Under the pieces are notes generated by a model. That model ran no database searches and was not told where the DNA came from. It saw nothing but the letters and a program-made list of their open reading frames with translations. A stretch of DNA of 64,000 nt, taken from contig NC_091973.1 of assembly GCF_036711975.1 (NCBI RefSeq), positions 6,138,001 to 6,202,000 of the forward strand, given 5' to 3'. Made by a program: the position numbers and the translations under genes. This stretch comes from Onthophagus taurus. Taxonomy: Eukaryota > Arthropoda > Insecta > Coleoptera > Scarabaeidae. Shown here piece by piece: positions 23,616-35,980 of the stretch. Every line of letters starts with the position of its first letter. Within the stretch, counting starts at the first letter, position 1.

Positions 23616-24188
23616 CATTTTTGGAAAAATCAAATTTTGTTTGTTGTTCTGGGTTGTTCTAGTTGTTCTTGTTATTGTTCTAGAAAATCAAAATTATGGG
23701 ATACATCATTACGAAGTTATAAATAAAAATAGGTTTGGCTGCCAAAATGTCTAGTTGATTGCTGTGACCATACTTATTATACCTAAAGCAATCTGGCACA
23801 GCTATTATTTTCACTAGAACATCTTTATAAAGGACACTTTACTCTTTGAAAATTAAAATTTTTGACGTTTCAGTCAGTAATTCTTGCGTCAGTGGTTTTA
23901 AATTACACAATAAGGATTAAAACACATAGAACAATCTAAAATACCTCAAACTTTGCTGCTTCAAATTGTTCTAGGTGCGTTTTACGTTTAAACTAGGGAA
24001 CAAAACGTTTTTCTGGTTACACGGACATTAATTAAATACAGCAAAATGTAGACCTAACAAGAAAAATAATAAATCAACAAATGAATAATCCAACTATTCG
24101 ATCAGCAAAGAAAAATACACTATTTGTATTACACATTATGTATTAAAAACTAAATATCTCTGTGTCCCACTCACACAGATATATTTAT
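23616..24188. other. AT-rich intergenic stretch without recognised features
   Basis: Simple sequence with TTGTTCTAG-type repeats near 23640-23690. I recognise no gene, no transposon ends and no conserved motif. Confidence 0.3.
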
Positions 24189-25275
24189 ATACCCTGCTCA
24201 AAAAAATTAAGGGAATACTTTTCGAAATCTGTAACTTTTTAAATAATAGTTCTAGACAAATCAAATTTGGTTTACTTCAACGGCATATATTTAACTAAAG
24301 AAAATTACTAAAACAATGTCACAACTCTAAGTTACAAAAATGTAAATTAATAACACAAAACAAAGTGGAAAAAATATCAAGTATGCTTTGAATTGATTAG
24401 AATCGGTTTCGGAAGACTGGCCAACATGTTAGAAGAGCTGGACAAGGTCGAAATCGAAAAACTATTCAAAATCAAGACCGATTTCTTGTCCTTTCCTATC
24501 TTCATACGCGTACTGCCACAGCACGAGACCTCCTAATTTCTGATCAAACTGTTAGAAACAGATTAAAAGAAGCGAATTTGAAACCTAGAAGATCTGTCCG
24601 CGAACCACGCCTTACGCAGCATCAGAAAGCAGCGCGAATGAGGTTCGCTCTGGATCACAGAGATTGGCAATTTCGAGTACGTGTATATAGACGTCCTGGT
24701 GAACGCTACGCAGCCGCTACTATACAGGAAGTGGATAGATTTGGTCGGGGATCTGTTATGGTTTGGACTGGAATCAGTATACACGACAGAACTGATCTAG
24801 TTGTTGTTCCTGGTAGACTAAATGGCATGAATTACATCAAAAATATCATGGAGGACCATGTGGTGCCTGCTTCATATGGGGTCGGTCAAAATCTCATCCT
24901 AATGCAGGACAATGCAAAGCCACATAGGCATCACCAGAAACTTTTTGCAAGAACGTGGAATTCAGGTCATGGAATGGCCGGCGTTAAGTCCTGACCTGAA
25001 TCCTATTGAACACGTGTAGGATCAGCTTGACCTAATCCTAATCCACCACTAACCATACAAGAATTGACACAAGCCCTGAGGAATAGGAAAGGATGCCCCA
25101 AGAATCTTTTCGCAGACTAGTGCAAACTAGTGAGGATATACGGTATTAAACCTCACCAATCCACAGAAAACCCGACTGTCATCGATACTATGAGATATTG
25201 CGTTATTAATTTACATTTTTAAGTGTAACTTAGAAGTAACTAAAAGTTGTAACATTGTTTTTCAATTTTCATACA
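24189..25275 (+). mobile_element. Tc1-like transposon remnant
   Basis: The left end (CCCTGCTCAAAAAAATTAAG near 24192) follows TA, as in many Tc1 elements. The subterminal region near 24330 (AAGTTACAAAAATGTAAATT) is matched in reverse near 25205 (AATTTACATTTTTAAGTGTAACTT). Transposase pieces on the plus strand at 24420-25140 include LTQHQKAARMRFALDHRDWQ, then DRFGRGSVMVWTGISIHDRT, DLVVVPGRLNGMNYI and LILMQDNAKPHRH. This last piece carries the second acidic residue of the DDE triad. A frame change follows, leading to WPALSPDLNPIEHV. The first part of the DDE domain is deleted and the right terminus is lost at the junction with the next element. Confidence 0.75.
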
Positions 25276-25725
25276 GGTATCTCAGCGAGACCGGTCATTA
25301 GACTTTTCTGAGGTTCTGCCAAAAAAAAAAAAAAAAATTTTAAATAAAGAATTTAGATTAAGTAAAGTTAAGTTAAAGATTTAGTTAAGTATTATCAATT
25401 GCGTTTTCTTCGACTAAAATATTTTAAGATTTCTAACACTTCCGGTTATCAATTCAAGACATGCTTAAGCAACATGATGGAGTATATTTTGGTGCCGAGA
25501 ATGGCTGTCTAGATCATTTGGTCACTTTAGTTAAGTACAAATTTTGAAGTACCATAACTTCTTTTTTTTAACGGCACCCCCCATATTTTATTACTTAGTC
25601 GTCTTCGGCGTCTCATTTTACATCTTTTATACTCCACATGTCCTATACCTAACATTAATAGTTTGGGAATTAATTGGAGTTTTTTGAAAAATGCTCACAT
25701 ATCATATCGATATTAACTTAATTAA
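25276..25725. mobile_element. Partial fold-back element of the 'GTCTCAGCGAGACC' family
   Basis: It begins CAGGTATCTCAGCGAGACCG and carries the same landmarks as 5562-6598: ACTTCCGGTTAT, then GCAACATGATGGAGTAT, then a CACCCCCCATATTTTATTAC stretch. It is a single arm without the opposite arm. It cuts off the right end of the Tc1 remnant at 24189-25275. Confidence 0.6.
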
Positions 25726-26318
25726 TGTGGATTATAACTTATGTGGTATACAACTTATATATAAGAATTTCGAATTTCCCGCTAAGTTGGTACATCTAAC
25801 ATGGCGACCTTTCGGGCTTCATTTTAGCATAGCATACGCACTCTAGATTATATATAAGACCTCAATGCCCCAAATTAAAAGATGTTTCATGCATTATTAT
25901 TAATTTATTATTATTAAGCGTATCGATAAAAAATTAAATGATAATTATTTTAAAAGATGTCATCGTAATCGACGTAATCGACTGAGATAATTTAAAAATA
26001 ACCGCGAAATCCATCTTATCTCAAATACAAGTTTGAATAGACAAAACGATCCTAATTAAGCGTTACGATAAGATTAATTCTCACGACACCGAATGTAAAC
26101 GATGTTATATGCAAATTGGAACGTTATTTCCATTTACTTTTCCGACCAAACCCCGTAACCTAAACGCGTCAAATCTCGTCGTTGACAACGACGAAAAACG
26201 ATAACAGTTGTGTTAATAACAAAGGCGAAGACGACCGTGGGTATTTATTTTCGGTGATCTATTTCGGTCGGAAATCATGTAGCGTTTTAACGGGATACTG
26301 CAAGAAATTGATTTCGAA
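25726..26318. promoter_or_regulatory. Presumed FHIP promoter and 5' UTR
   Basis: This is the gap upstream of the FHIP start codon. From about 26040 the sequence becomes richer in CG dinucleotides (CGATAAGATTAATTCTCACG, CGTCGTTGACAACGACG), as in a promoter or 5' UTR. The in-frame TAG shortly before 26319 closes the FHIP frame. No TATA box is evident. The transcription start cannot be placed from sequence alone. Confidence 0.35.
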
Positions 26319-29300
26319 ATGGAATGGTTACGCAATAACGGGTTTGTGGGCTCAGTTCGACCACTAAGGGCTATTGGGCCCCCCGATGGGGGCTGTGACC
26401 CCACAGCTTGTTACGACAGTTTTAAAGAACATTGGCAACAAGCCTGGTTAATTATCCAACGAAATCAGGTTGGTACATATCACTTTTTTTTTGAGGTTAT
26501 GTTCTGCCATAACCCTAAACGTAGTTCCATTGTTTTTTTCATTGTTTTTAAGAAATTATTACTTTTCAGCAATTACCTAGTCACGATGACGTACTTGGAG
26601 TCGTTAATCACCTTGAACAAATGGTTTCATTGCTTGTTTATGACATTAAAAATAATTTAAATCCATCAGATTGTCTTGGATACCTTTTAGATGAAAACCT
26701 CTTAGAAAAACTTTATAATTGGAGCATTGGTACAGGAAAGTAAGTCAAAAACATCATTATTATTTTGTTTTCTTTGATATTTTGACCTCTAAGGTTATTT
26801 TGAAACAATTGTGACTTATTGCATACTCGATAATCAACCATTAAACTTTATGTGGCTTACATTATTGATTAACACAATGAGTACTTAGTAATTTAATTTA
26901 TTAATCTGTTTTTTAGGAACTTTTATTATCATGAAATGAATGTTTTTGAGATGTTAACATCATAAAAGCAGTCCAAATTGAAACCACAAATACAACATCA
27001 AATTATAAACTTTAAAAAGTAATTATCTTAATAATTTTAATTTGTAGATGATGCTGTATTAATCCTTGTATGACCAAGACTATAATATAGGCAATAATTT
27101 TTGACATAGCATACAAAATCAAAGTTTGATGTACTGTCCTATTAATCATAAGAGTCATATCTGCATATTTAGAAGTTTTGAGAAAATGTGAAAAATTTGT
27201 TTATCTTTTTTCCATCCTAAGTACTATTACTCAGGAAGACTAAGTTAGCAAAATCTATTTATTTTTTGACATAGGATCAGAATATAAACTTTTTTTCAAA
27301 TTAAGAGTTTAAAATATGTTTTTGTTAGTTATGACAAATTTATAAATTTATAAGTGAACATTTTCTGTTTAGAAAAACTAGAAATACTACCTCTAAAGAA
27401 ATGTTTATTGCAACTTCAGGTTTTTCACACTTGTAGAAATGATACACATAATAATAATAACTAATAAAATACATTGTAGTTTAAACAACATTTTGTAATG
27501 GTAACTAAAAACGAAAACATGTAGCTAACAAATACGCAGCAATAGTGTATTAACCGAAATTTTTAGTAATACAGTAAGACCTCATTTAGATTGGTCATTG
27601 AGGTCATCTTATCACATAGTAAATAAGGAAATGGGAATATGCGACCAAAAATAAACAATTTGCGTTTTATATAATGTTTTATATAACGACGTGACTGCCA
27701 TAGTTTGGGAGTGTGTTGCTGCGGTGATTTCAACTCAAAAATGTATAATGAACATACACCCAAAACGCTATCGTAACCAAGCTACAAACATTTGAAATTT
27801 TAAATAAGTAGTAGTAGACCAATTAAAAAGAAACAGTTTTATTGAATTAATTGTTCAAAATGTCCACCCAGTTGCTATATACATAGTCTAGCTCTTCTTA
27901 GAATTGAAGTGGTAGCTCTGCTAACAGTCTCAGGATCAGCACAAATAATTTCTGGCATCCATAATTCTAGCTACTAGTTGTTCTTTGTTTTCAATATTTT
28001 CTTCATAAAGTAAACTTTTCAGTCTTCCCCATAAAAAGTAATCTAAGGGATTAAAGTCTGGTGACCGTGCTGGCCAAGGAACTGCAGAACCTCTTCCAAT
28101 CCACTGGTGTCTCCACACCAAAGTGTGGAGGTTTACTTACATTAAAAGGAACATCATCCAGTAATATTGGAAGATCATTTTCAATGAAACGTAAATAACG
28201 AATGGCCGTGAAACGTTCTTCAGTTATAAACGGACCAATAAGGCGGTCATCAATCGAAAGTCTATCTTGAAAATGGTATTCCCGGATTTGTCGTGGATTT
28301 TCAAATGCCCAACAATGTGAATTCCTGGTGTTATTGATGCCGTTTTGGGTGAATGAGGTTTGTTTATCACTAAACAATGTTATCCGACACGACAACTCCT
28401 TTGATTTTTCAATATCCAGCGACTAAATTCAAGTCTTGAAGCGTAGTCGGCAGGTTTTAAAGCTTGTACAGGTAAGATGTGGTACGGGTACAAATCGAAA
28501 TTGCATAAAGTTCTCCATACTCTCATCCGGCCTATGTTAAGTGTGCTGGCTATTCTTCGGACACTAGTAGAATGTTGAGCATCAATCGTATTAAGTATTG
28601 CTTCCTGTTGAACGCCTGTTTCTCTTAACCATCGATGGACATTGCTAAAAACAGTTCTACAAGGCACTTTACAAGTGGGAAATCGTCGACGATATTCATC
28701 AACTGCCGCTCGTCCGTTTCCATTACACAATCCATAAACAAAGTGAATGTTGGCGTATTCTTCATTCGAAAAAGTAAACATACCTTTAATAAGAGTATTT
28801 TAATATAACACACGAAAATAAACACGCAAAATTAATTTAATTGACGTTTGCTGTCACAATAAATAACAAATTATCATTCACAGCCAGTGAAAAAGTCCAG
28901 GTCTTTTTAATAATAACAAAATCAACAGCTTGTAGTTCGGTTACGATAGCGTTTTGGGTTCATTAGACATTTTTGACTTGAAATCACCCCAGCAACACAC
29001 TCCCAAGCTATGGCAGTCACGTCGTGGGACATCCTGTATATAAAGTTTATAATTGTAATGAAGGTCATGGTTCTTCTGATATTGTTGATTTTTTTGGCGA
29101 AGAAATCGTCATTTATCGCTTTCTTTTTCTTTCATTAAGCAAATATCGGTATCAGGCGATCGCATCCAAAACTCCTCTTCTTGCTTTTGCTGCATTTGAT
29201 CTGCTATTTCGATTTTCGCCTTTTTCAATTCGTTGTTCTGCCAGTTCCTGAAGTAGCTTCACCAGTCCTGCTATTTCGACTAGGTTGACAATTTGACCAA

Positions 29301-32300
29301 CAATAGGCTCTTCTCGTTGATAATCCTGGGATACCTCCGGCCATTTCTTCTTCCACACTTCATTCAAGCTCTTCAAAGTTAATTCTTGCCAACCCAACCC
29401 AGTGTTCGCTTTTTTTTTCTCGCAATATAAATGTGCGCTTTGACATTTTCTTTAAAAAAAGTTCTGTTTCATTCACGTTAAAAACCAATTCTGGTGGATA
29501 AATTCCTCTTTTAATTATGGTTTTTAACGTTGCAGGAAAAATTGAAGCGGCGGCATGTTGTGGAAATTGCTTATTTTTATAAAATTATCGAACCAACCTC
29601 GGCTAACTGTAAAGTTTTCACTCGTATTTTCTCTTTCATTTTTAATGTGATTAAAAATATTTATGGCCTTTTGCATGATGGTTTTTTGACTTAACATGGC
29701 ATGTTGCGTTGGATTTCATCATCAATCCAAACGTAAAAACGTTTTTCCATTTCTTCTAAAATATTGCTTCTTGATCGAGTTATCTTTGCTGCACTAGACG
29801 ATGTGGTTGTAGTTACTGACAACTTAATTTTGTCTTTGTTTTTTATAATTGTTGTTATTGTAAAAGTAGACAAATTTAGCATTTCCGACGTCAACTTGAT
29901 GTTCACCGTTTTCCAATCGCCTGAACACTTGCATTTTAATGTCGAGCGAAATGCTTTTTCGTGTCATTTTTGTTTTATTATGTTTAAATTTAAATTAACA
30001 AATATTTATTTGATTTTCTTACATAATAATCTCTATTATTACTACATAAACTAATTACGTTTTACGCAGAACGTGAAAGTGTTGAACACTCTTTAATAAC
30101 TTACAAAACTTAAATGCGCCAAACAAACATAAATTCTGGGGAATCACAGCGGAATCACTATCTATCATGCATGTTTCTAAACTGAGCCGTTAAGTTGGTC
30201 GCTGCTAAATTTGTGATGAACAAAGAAAAATGGAGACTATACAAATGAAAAAACTTTTAATTATTTAGCTTAATTATTCAGTACTTCGAAGATATCGGCC
30301 GTGCCAAATTTTCCGACGTCAAATTGGATGTTTTATTTGAGGTTTCAATTTAAACAACTGCTTTTAACTAAACCTATACAAATTGGTTTAAAATTAGAGT
30401 GAGGTTAACATAATATTTCCGTTTACAATAAAAATTTCGACTTTTGAAACTAACAAAGTTAGAAATACGATCTTAAATAACAGTTTTATTATGTTTCTTG
30501 GCAACGGTTATATCAAACTTTATGGTTTTATTGTATTCAAGGTAACGTGCATTCAATCACGTAAACGCAAATGAAATAAATTCGTTGTTTTAAGCCTATT
30601 TTTTTAATATATTTTCTTTTATTTCTATAGATATATAAACGCAGTGCGTTTGGAACAACTGAAGCTATATGAAACGCTATTAAATCATTCAAGACACGTT
30701 TTGTTGGTTAGAGATTCATTTTTACGTCCGCTCTTAAGATTGTTGGAGTCATGTCAAAATGATGTTTTACAAAACCAAAGCGAAAAACGTTTGATAGCGT
30801 TATTATACCAATTATGTGTGCAACTAATGCAAAACGTGGATCTCGTTGATTTATTTCTCAGGACGGAACCAAAACCGAAGTTTTTATTGTTTACTTTATT
30901 AATTAATTATGTTTACCGTGATGATTCGATTGGGATGCAAGCGAGAGACGCTTTGTTGTTATGTATGTCGCTTTCGAAGAAGAAACGAAATGTAGCTGAT
31001 TACATTTTGAATCAATCAAACATGGATGTACTTCTTGTTTCTGGTTTAGGTGGATTGTATTCGATTCTTCCGTTAGTTTTGACGGATGTGACGGCGCCGG
31101 ATTGGCACAGATTAACAGCGGATGATGTTAAGGATATTAAAGACTTATCCGAGTTTATAACATCTTTAGAATTTATAAATGCTGTGGCTCATGTTGCGCA
31201 TCCGGATATTGCGAAAGGATTAGAAGAATTTATGCATAGAGGATTTTTTATACCCGTTTTAGGACCGGCGTTGCTACAATCAAATTGTGCCGAACAAACA
31301 ACGGCGATTGCTTATTTAGAATTAATTTTAAGGACCGTTACCCAACCGGGATTACTTTATCCTTTATTACAATTTTTATTAAAAAGTGAATACGACGGCG
31401 AACGACTTTTAACGATATTAATCGATCGAATCGATTCAGAACCACAATTAACACTCGTTTCTTTAGCGCTTTTCGAATCCCTATTAGATCTTAATTGCGA
31501 GGACGTCATGTTGGAGTTGGTTTTTAAATATTTAAGACCGTGTTTACATGTTATGTTATCGCAAAGATGTACGAGTTTTCCGCTTGATATGCGGTGTCAA
31601 AGCTTCGAAAAATTATTAACTTTATCACCGACATGTTGCGATACATTATCTGTTATACCAAAGATCGATGGAAGGCCGGTTTATCAACAAAGTTTATATG
31701 GCAATTACCACGCATATCTTTACGATGCTCGGAACAAAATTAATTTATGCCAAATCATGTGTTCGAATTGGAACAATTCTTACGCTGGTTGTGATAGTTC
31801 CTTGGGCGAAAGTAGCGGATACGAAAGTTTGAAACAAAAAATTGAAAGCGACGCGGATGGAAGGGATAGAGAAAGGCCGATTTGGCAAATTTCCTCGAAA
31901 AAAATTGATAAAGACGATATGGAAAAATTTGTTGATGACCCTAATTGTTTAACGTCATCCGATGCGATCGGGCCGTTTCTTACCGTTATTTTAAACAAAT
32001 TAAAAGTTTTATTAAATAATACTATTTACGTTAATTTACACCTAACAGGGTTAATATCTCGACTTGCTGTTTACCCACTTTCTTTATTAAGAAGTTATTT
32101 ATTGGACCATAGTTTAATTTTACAACCGAATGTACCTTCATTATTTCAGGTAATTAATTAACCCTACGTTAGGCGCGCGAATATCCAGCAAATATACGCA
32201 TGTATGCACTTTGGGGGTGAATATCACAACAACTTTTTGAGATTGCTGTAAATACCGTCACTTTATGAATTTTTTATCAAAAAATTTAAGACGAAATTTT

Positions 32301-34372
32301 GGTATTTCAACAGGTTTTTCATATTTTGTGCAGTTTCGCAGTTTAAGAGGATGTTATTTCGAAAACGGCTGGACGGATTTCAACGCGGTTTTTACTAAAT
32401 TGTGTGCAATAACTCTGTGTGTCGAATTCCGGTAATAGTTTTTCAAAATTATTTTTTTTTGATTTTTTAGAGCGAGTGAAGTATTTGAAAAAATTCGGAA
32501 TTAGATAGGCTACGCGACGCCATTGCAGTAACGGGCGAGCGTTAGTCGGCTTCGGGGAAACACCCGAGAAATCAGAATGACACAAGGATCCTTCAAGAAA
32601 TTAATTTTATAGCGAATTTTGAAAGTTATCGATGAAAATTGCAACATCGAAAAATTTATCAAAACTTCAAATATTGTTTTCTCAAAAACTAAAAGTTATT
32701 TTTCAAAACGGGTTGGTTCATTGGAAAGGTGACACTCTTATTAACACTTTGGGAAATTTTCATAATCATATTCTAAGAACTGGATTTTATACGAATTTTT
32801 AAAACTTAATCGGCGTAAATTGCAACATCGATTATTTCAAAAATTTTTTTCTCAAGAACTAAAAGCGATTTTTCAAAACGGCTTGATACTTTAATTAAAA
32901 ATTGGTGATATTTCCACAAGGATCCTTCAAGAAATTAATTTTATAGCGAATTTTGAAAATTATCGATGAAAATTGCAACATCGAAAAATTTATCAAAACT
33001 TCAAATATTGTTTTCTCAAAAACTAAAAGTTATTTTTCAAAACGGGTTGGTTCATTGGAAAGAAGACACTTTTATTAACACTTTGGGAAATTTTCATACT
33101 CATATTCCAAAAACTGGATTTTATACGAATTTTTAAAACTTAAACGGCGAAAATTGCAAAATTCGAAAAAGTTGTCGATCATTTCAAAAATTTATTTCTC
33201 AAAAACTAAAAGCGATTTTCCAAAACGGCTTGTTGTATTAAAAAGAGGATACTTTAATTAATAATTGGTGATATTTCCACAAGGATCCTTCAAGAAATTA
33301 ATTTTATAGCGAATTTTGAAAATTATCGCTGAAAATTGCAAATTATCAAAACTTCAAATATTGGTTTCTCAAAAACTAAAAGCTATTTTTCAAAACGGGT
33401 TGGTTCATTGGAAAGAGGACACTCTTATTAACACTTTGAAAAATTTTCAAACTCATATTCCAAGAACTGGATTTTATACGAATTTTTAAAACTTAATCGG
33501 CGAAAATAGCAAAATCGATTATTTCAAAAATTTATTTCTCAAAAACTAAAAGCGATTTTTCAAAACGGCTTTTTGCATTAAAAAGAGGATACTTTAATTA
33601 ATAATCGAGAGTGATTACAGTGACAATTCTGTTAGTAATGAATGTGATATAAATAAAATTATGTTGTACTAGAATATTTGGTAACTATCCGGTATTCGGC
33701 CGGATTTCAAAAAATGTCGGATATCCGTTCCAAGACTTGTAAAAATGATCAGTGATAATAACTAAGTTTACTCCAAATTTTTTCATTAAACAGTTGCCGT
33801 GAAATCCATCACTAAACAACATCGCAAGCAATTTTATGCATATATCTGCTGGTTAATTTACAAAAAAGTATTAATAAACATTATTCAATTTTAATTTACA
33901 GATTATAGCATCATTAAAAACTGTAATAGACACATACATGTTACGTCAAGCAGATTGGCCAGCATTAATAGAAGAAGCAAGATTATTCTTGGTGGATCGT
34001 GAAACAAGATTAGTAAACGCGAGGCGTGAACGTTTTAGTTGTCCATTACCGCCCGTTCCAACGCCTCAACAACAAAACTTGTCTGATAGTGATAATCAAC
34101 CGTTTTCGCGTAATAAAGGTATAAGGAGGAGTTTTACATCGTCGATATCATCGATTTCGAGCATGTTCAATCGACGGCATAGCCACGTTGAAACAAGTAT
34201 GCCACAGCAAATGGTTCAATTAGATGGTAGTCCCGAAAGTTTGGTTTATCCGAAATTTACGGAAAGTCAACATGTTGCGATTTGCGCGGTATTGCTGGAT
34301 GAGTGGGTGAAAGAGCTTGCTGCGCTGGCTCAAGAACATGCCGTCTCACAATTAACTTCTTTATACAAGTAA
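26319..34372 (+). CDS. FHIP: FHIP: FTS and Hook-interacting protein (FAM160 family)
   Basis: Adapter that, with FTS and Hook, links cytoplasmic dynein to endosomes. Four exons with agreeing phases: 26319-26468, 26570-26739, 30631-32149 and 33902-34372, about 769 residues. The start ATG gives MEWLRNNGF; the frame is closed by TAG just upstream. Family landmarks are DPTACYDSFKEHWQQAWLII, then AVRLEQLKLYETLLNHSRHV, FLRPLLRLLESCQND, FFIPVLGPALLQ, TAIAYLELILRTV, HAYLYDARNKINLCQ and SSLGESSGYESL. The C-terminal exon carries DTYMLRQADWPALIEEAR and a Ser-rich stretch (RRSFTSSISSISSMFNRRHS). The protein is mostly helical, without signal peptide or membrane segments, and so cytosolic. Introns 2 (3.9 kb) and 3 (1.75 kb) are filled by transposons. 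The length is shorter than vertebrate FHIP1 but near FHIP2; the subfamily is not certain. Confidence 0.9.
26740..27099. other. First part of FHIP intron 2 without recognised features
   Basis: AT-rich sequence directly after the splice donor. I see no coding potential and no clear transposon end before the Tigger-related sequence that starts near 27100. Confidence 0.3.
27100..29967 (-). mobile_element. Decayed Tigger/pogo-type DNA transposon (copy B), interrupted by a mariner-like element
   Basis: On the minus strand a CENP-B-like N-terminus starts at 29967 (MTRKSISLDIKMQVFRRLEN, then GEHQVDVGN). Next are a second helix-turn-helix piece (EEMEKRFYVWIDDEIQRNMP), a DDE-domain start (PPELVFNVNETELFLKKM, around 29440-29500) and the C-terminal region at 29152-29397 (WQELTLKSLNEVWKKKWPEV, EEPIVGQIVNLVEIAGL, KARRGVLDAIA). 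The middle is deleted and frames are broken. The 3' non-coding part continues at 27100-27683, beyond an inserted mariner-like element, and matches the Wsck-intron copy in reverse. Confidence 0.72.
27684..29039 (-). mobile_element. Mariner-like transposon with HTH (DUF4817-type) transposase, broken
   Basis: Inverted ends of about 100 bases: ACGACGTGACTGCCATAG near 27687, continuing to ACGCTATCGTAACC, matched by GGTTACGATAGCGTTTTGGG to CTATGGCAGTCACGTCGT and CATCCTGTATA at the right. TA-rich sequence (TATA) adjoins both sides. The minus-strand transposase runs from 28781: MFTFSNEEYANIHFVYGLCN, YRRRFPTCKVPCRTVFSNVH, STSVRRIASTLNIGRMRVWR, then DKQTSFTQNGINNTRNSHCW in a new frame, FITEERFTAIRYLRFIENDL, and lastly WPARSPDFNPLDYFLWGRLK. 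A frameshift near 28380 and another near 28100 make it inactive. It interrupts the Tigger copy around it. Confidence 0.78.
29968..30630. other. Last part of FHIP intron 2
   Basis: AT-rich sequence between the Tigger remnant and the acceptor at 30629-30630. It may include the 5' end of the Tigger element, but I could not find an intact inverted terminus. No coding potential seen. Confidence 0.3.
32150..32581. other. Unclassified, GC-richer insert in FHIP intron 3
   Basis: This stretch has more GC than the intron around it (CGAATATCCAGC, GGCTACGCGACGCCATTGCA, GGCGAGCGTTAGTCGGCTTC). It lies between the splice donor and the start of the reversed hAT-like array. It looks like part of a transposon, but I recognise no protein and no matching terminus. 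It may be why the left end of the array element is missing. Confidence 0.3.
32582..33748 (-). mobile_element. hAT-like element with internal tandem array (copy 3, reversed, left end lost)
   Basis: This is the reverse complement of the units of about 355 bases at 294-2735, in three or so partial units, from AGGATCCTTCAAGAAATTAA to TTAATTAATAATCGAGAGTG. It is followed by a flank shared with copy 2 (an ACTGTAATCACTCTCGATTA-type stretch in reverse). The right end, CGGATATCCGTTCCAAGACT, corresponds to the element terminus. The left terminus was not found, and no target duplication could be confirmed. It sits in FHIP intron 3. Confidence 0.7.
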
Positions 34373-34933
34373 CAAAACGTGTATACATTTATTTGTATAT
34401 ATAAATGTTGTATTATTATATTTTTTGTACATATAATATCACTAATATGTAAAATATATAAAAAAAAATTAACTCATATTAAAGAGTCTTTTTTTATATT
34501 ATGAAACGAGTAAAAATGTTACAAAATGGTATTAAATTGCGTTAATATCTAAAGCCTTCTTAGATTTCAAGTATTTTCGAAAAGATAATGCAATCCCACT
34601 TTTGATTTATTGGTTAATATAACATTTATCATTTACTGACCGCGATATAACCTACTATTTCTGTGCCGCTCAAACAATAGATATTATTATTTTCGACGTG
34701 TATTCGTGAAGACAACATCGAAAAAATAATGTAAGTAAAGTTTTAATTAAACACCTTTAAATATCGTTTTATCTTAAGTACTTATCGTGTGAAATATATT
34801 TTGAACTATTTTTAGGTTATGTCATTTAGAAATTTTCCATTATCAAACAAAGAACATTTTTTATTTGAAATCGGTTTATTTATTACGATTACTTAACAAA
34901 AATAATTACAAAATTTACTAAAACATTATTTTT
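34373..34933. other. Gap between convergent FHIP and BOLA3 (3' UTRs)
   Basis: AT-rich sequence that must hold the end of the FHIP transcript and, on the other strand, the BOLA3 3' end. A TTTATTTATT run near 34869 would give AATAAA on the minus strand for BOLA3. No other features seen. Confidence 0.35.
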
Positions 34934-35316
34934 TTAACTCGAAGGAATTTTCGTTTCTATTCTTATCCCATGAAACGTTTTTATTTGTTCTTTTAAAGCG
35001 TTCGTTATCGCCTGGTGTTGTTTCACCCTTGAGAGCCCCTTAAAATCAATCGACTCAACATAAACGGTGTACATCGCCCCACAACCACCTGAAATATCTT
35101 CTACAACAATTTCTTTTGCGTTTGGAAACTTTGATTGCAAAATCTTCTTCATGCCATCCTCAGAACTACCTGAACTGTATTTTCTTATTTGCTGATATAA
35201 AAAAAATTTATGTTTAGGAGATTAATTTTTTTCTAATCACTTACTGATATCAAAAAAATACGTGTTTTGAACTTATTCGTATTAAAATGTTTTATAATAT
35301 TTAATTTTTCGAACAT
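34934..35316 (-). CDS. BOLA3: BolA family member 3 (mitochondrial Fe-S cluster assembly factor)
   Basis: Works with mitochondrial glutaredoxin (GLRX5) and NFU1 in delivering Fe-S clusters to lipoate synthase and respiratory complexes. Two exons: 35316-35245 (MFEKLNIIKHFNTNKFKTRI, then FLIS) and 35191-34934, joined in phase 0 across a 53-base intron; 109 residues, close to the human length of about 107. The basic N-terminal 30 residues are typical of a mitochondrial presequence. The BolA fold follows: FPNAKEIVVEDISGGCGAMY, with the conserved cysteine in GGCG, then TVYVESIDFKGLSRVKQHQA and LKEQIKTFHGIRIETKIP, with the conserved C-terminal histidine in FHGIRI. It converges on FHIP. A short gene with intact frame and good splice sites. 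Confidence 0.9.
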
Positions 35317-35639
35317 TTTGACGGATTAATTTGAGGTTATAGTTGTACTGATTTCTATTTTACCGACTTATTTTGTATAGTTTAATATAGGTGATCAATT
35401 TTACGCCATTTTATTTGATTGATTAACTCGATTCGGATTAAGATAATTTAATTAATTTGTTGTTCTTTTAGAATCATTATTTATTACACTGTTTTGTAAT
35501 AACAATATAAAATAATTTTAACAATAATATAAACAAGGTTGATGTCGCACGATACAATAACAATATGTTATTGTATGTTTTGCGTTCAAATGCCGATTGA
35601 AAAATGTCAGTGTAATATTAATCTGAAACTGATCATCAC
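35317..35639. other. Upstream region of BOLA3
   Basis: AT-rich stretch directly upstream of the BOLA3 start codon. It should hold the BOLA3 promoter. No TATA box or other motif stands out. Confidence 0.3.
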
Positions 35640-35980
35640 ATTGGGGCGCCAAATTATGTTGTAAATCTTCTTAACCGAGGCTTTAGTAATAACAATTTAT
35701 AACATTCTTCCAACAAGGTGCTCTTCAACTCAGATTTATTAGAAACTTCACCTTCCCGAACTTTGGTATCTAAATAATTCCATAAATTTTCAATTTGATT
35801 TATGTCTGGGCTTTGGGGTGGCGTTTCCATTACATGAGGGCAATTATATAAGAGCCAAGAACATACTTTGTACGCCTTGTACTTTGGATCATTGTCTTGG
35901 TAGAATCGTCAAGAGATGCAAGAGATGAAATGTAAACATGCTGGTCCAACAGCTGAAAATAGTTGGTCTTAAATTTTTTA
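35640..35980 (-). mobile_element. Tc1-like transposase C-terminal remnant
   Basis: On the minus strand the sequence reads PHVMETPPQSPDINQIENLW, then NYLDTKVREGEVSNKSELKS and TLLEECYKLLLKPRLRRF. This matches the end of Tc1-type transposases, including the last acidic residue in the PDxNxIENLW motif. Only this C-terminal end is preserved, and no inverted repeat pair was found. Confidence 0.6.
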
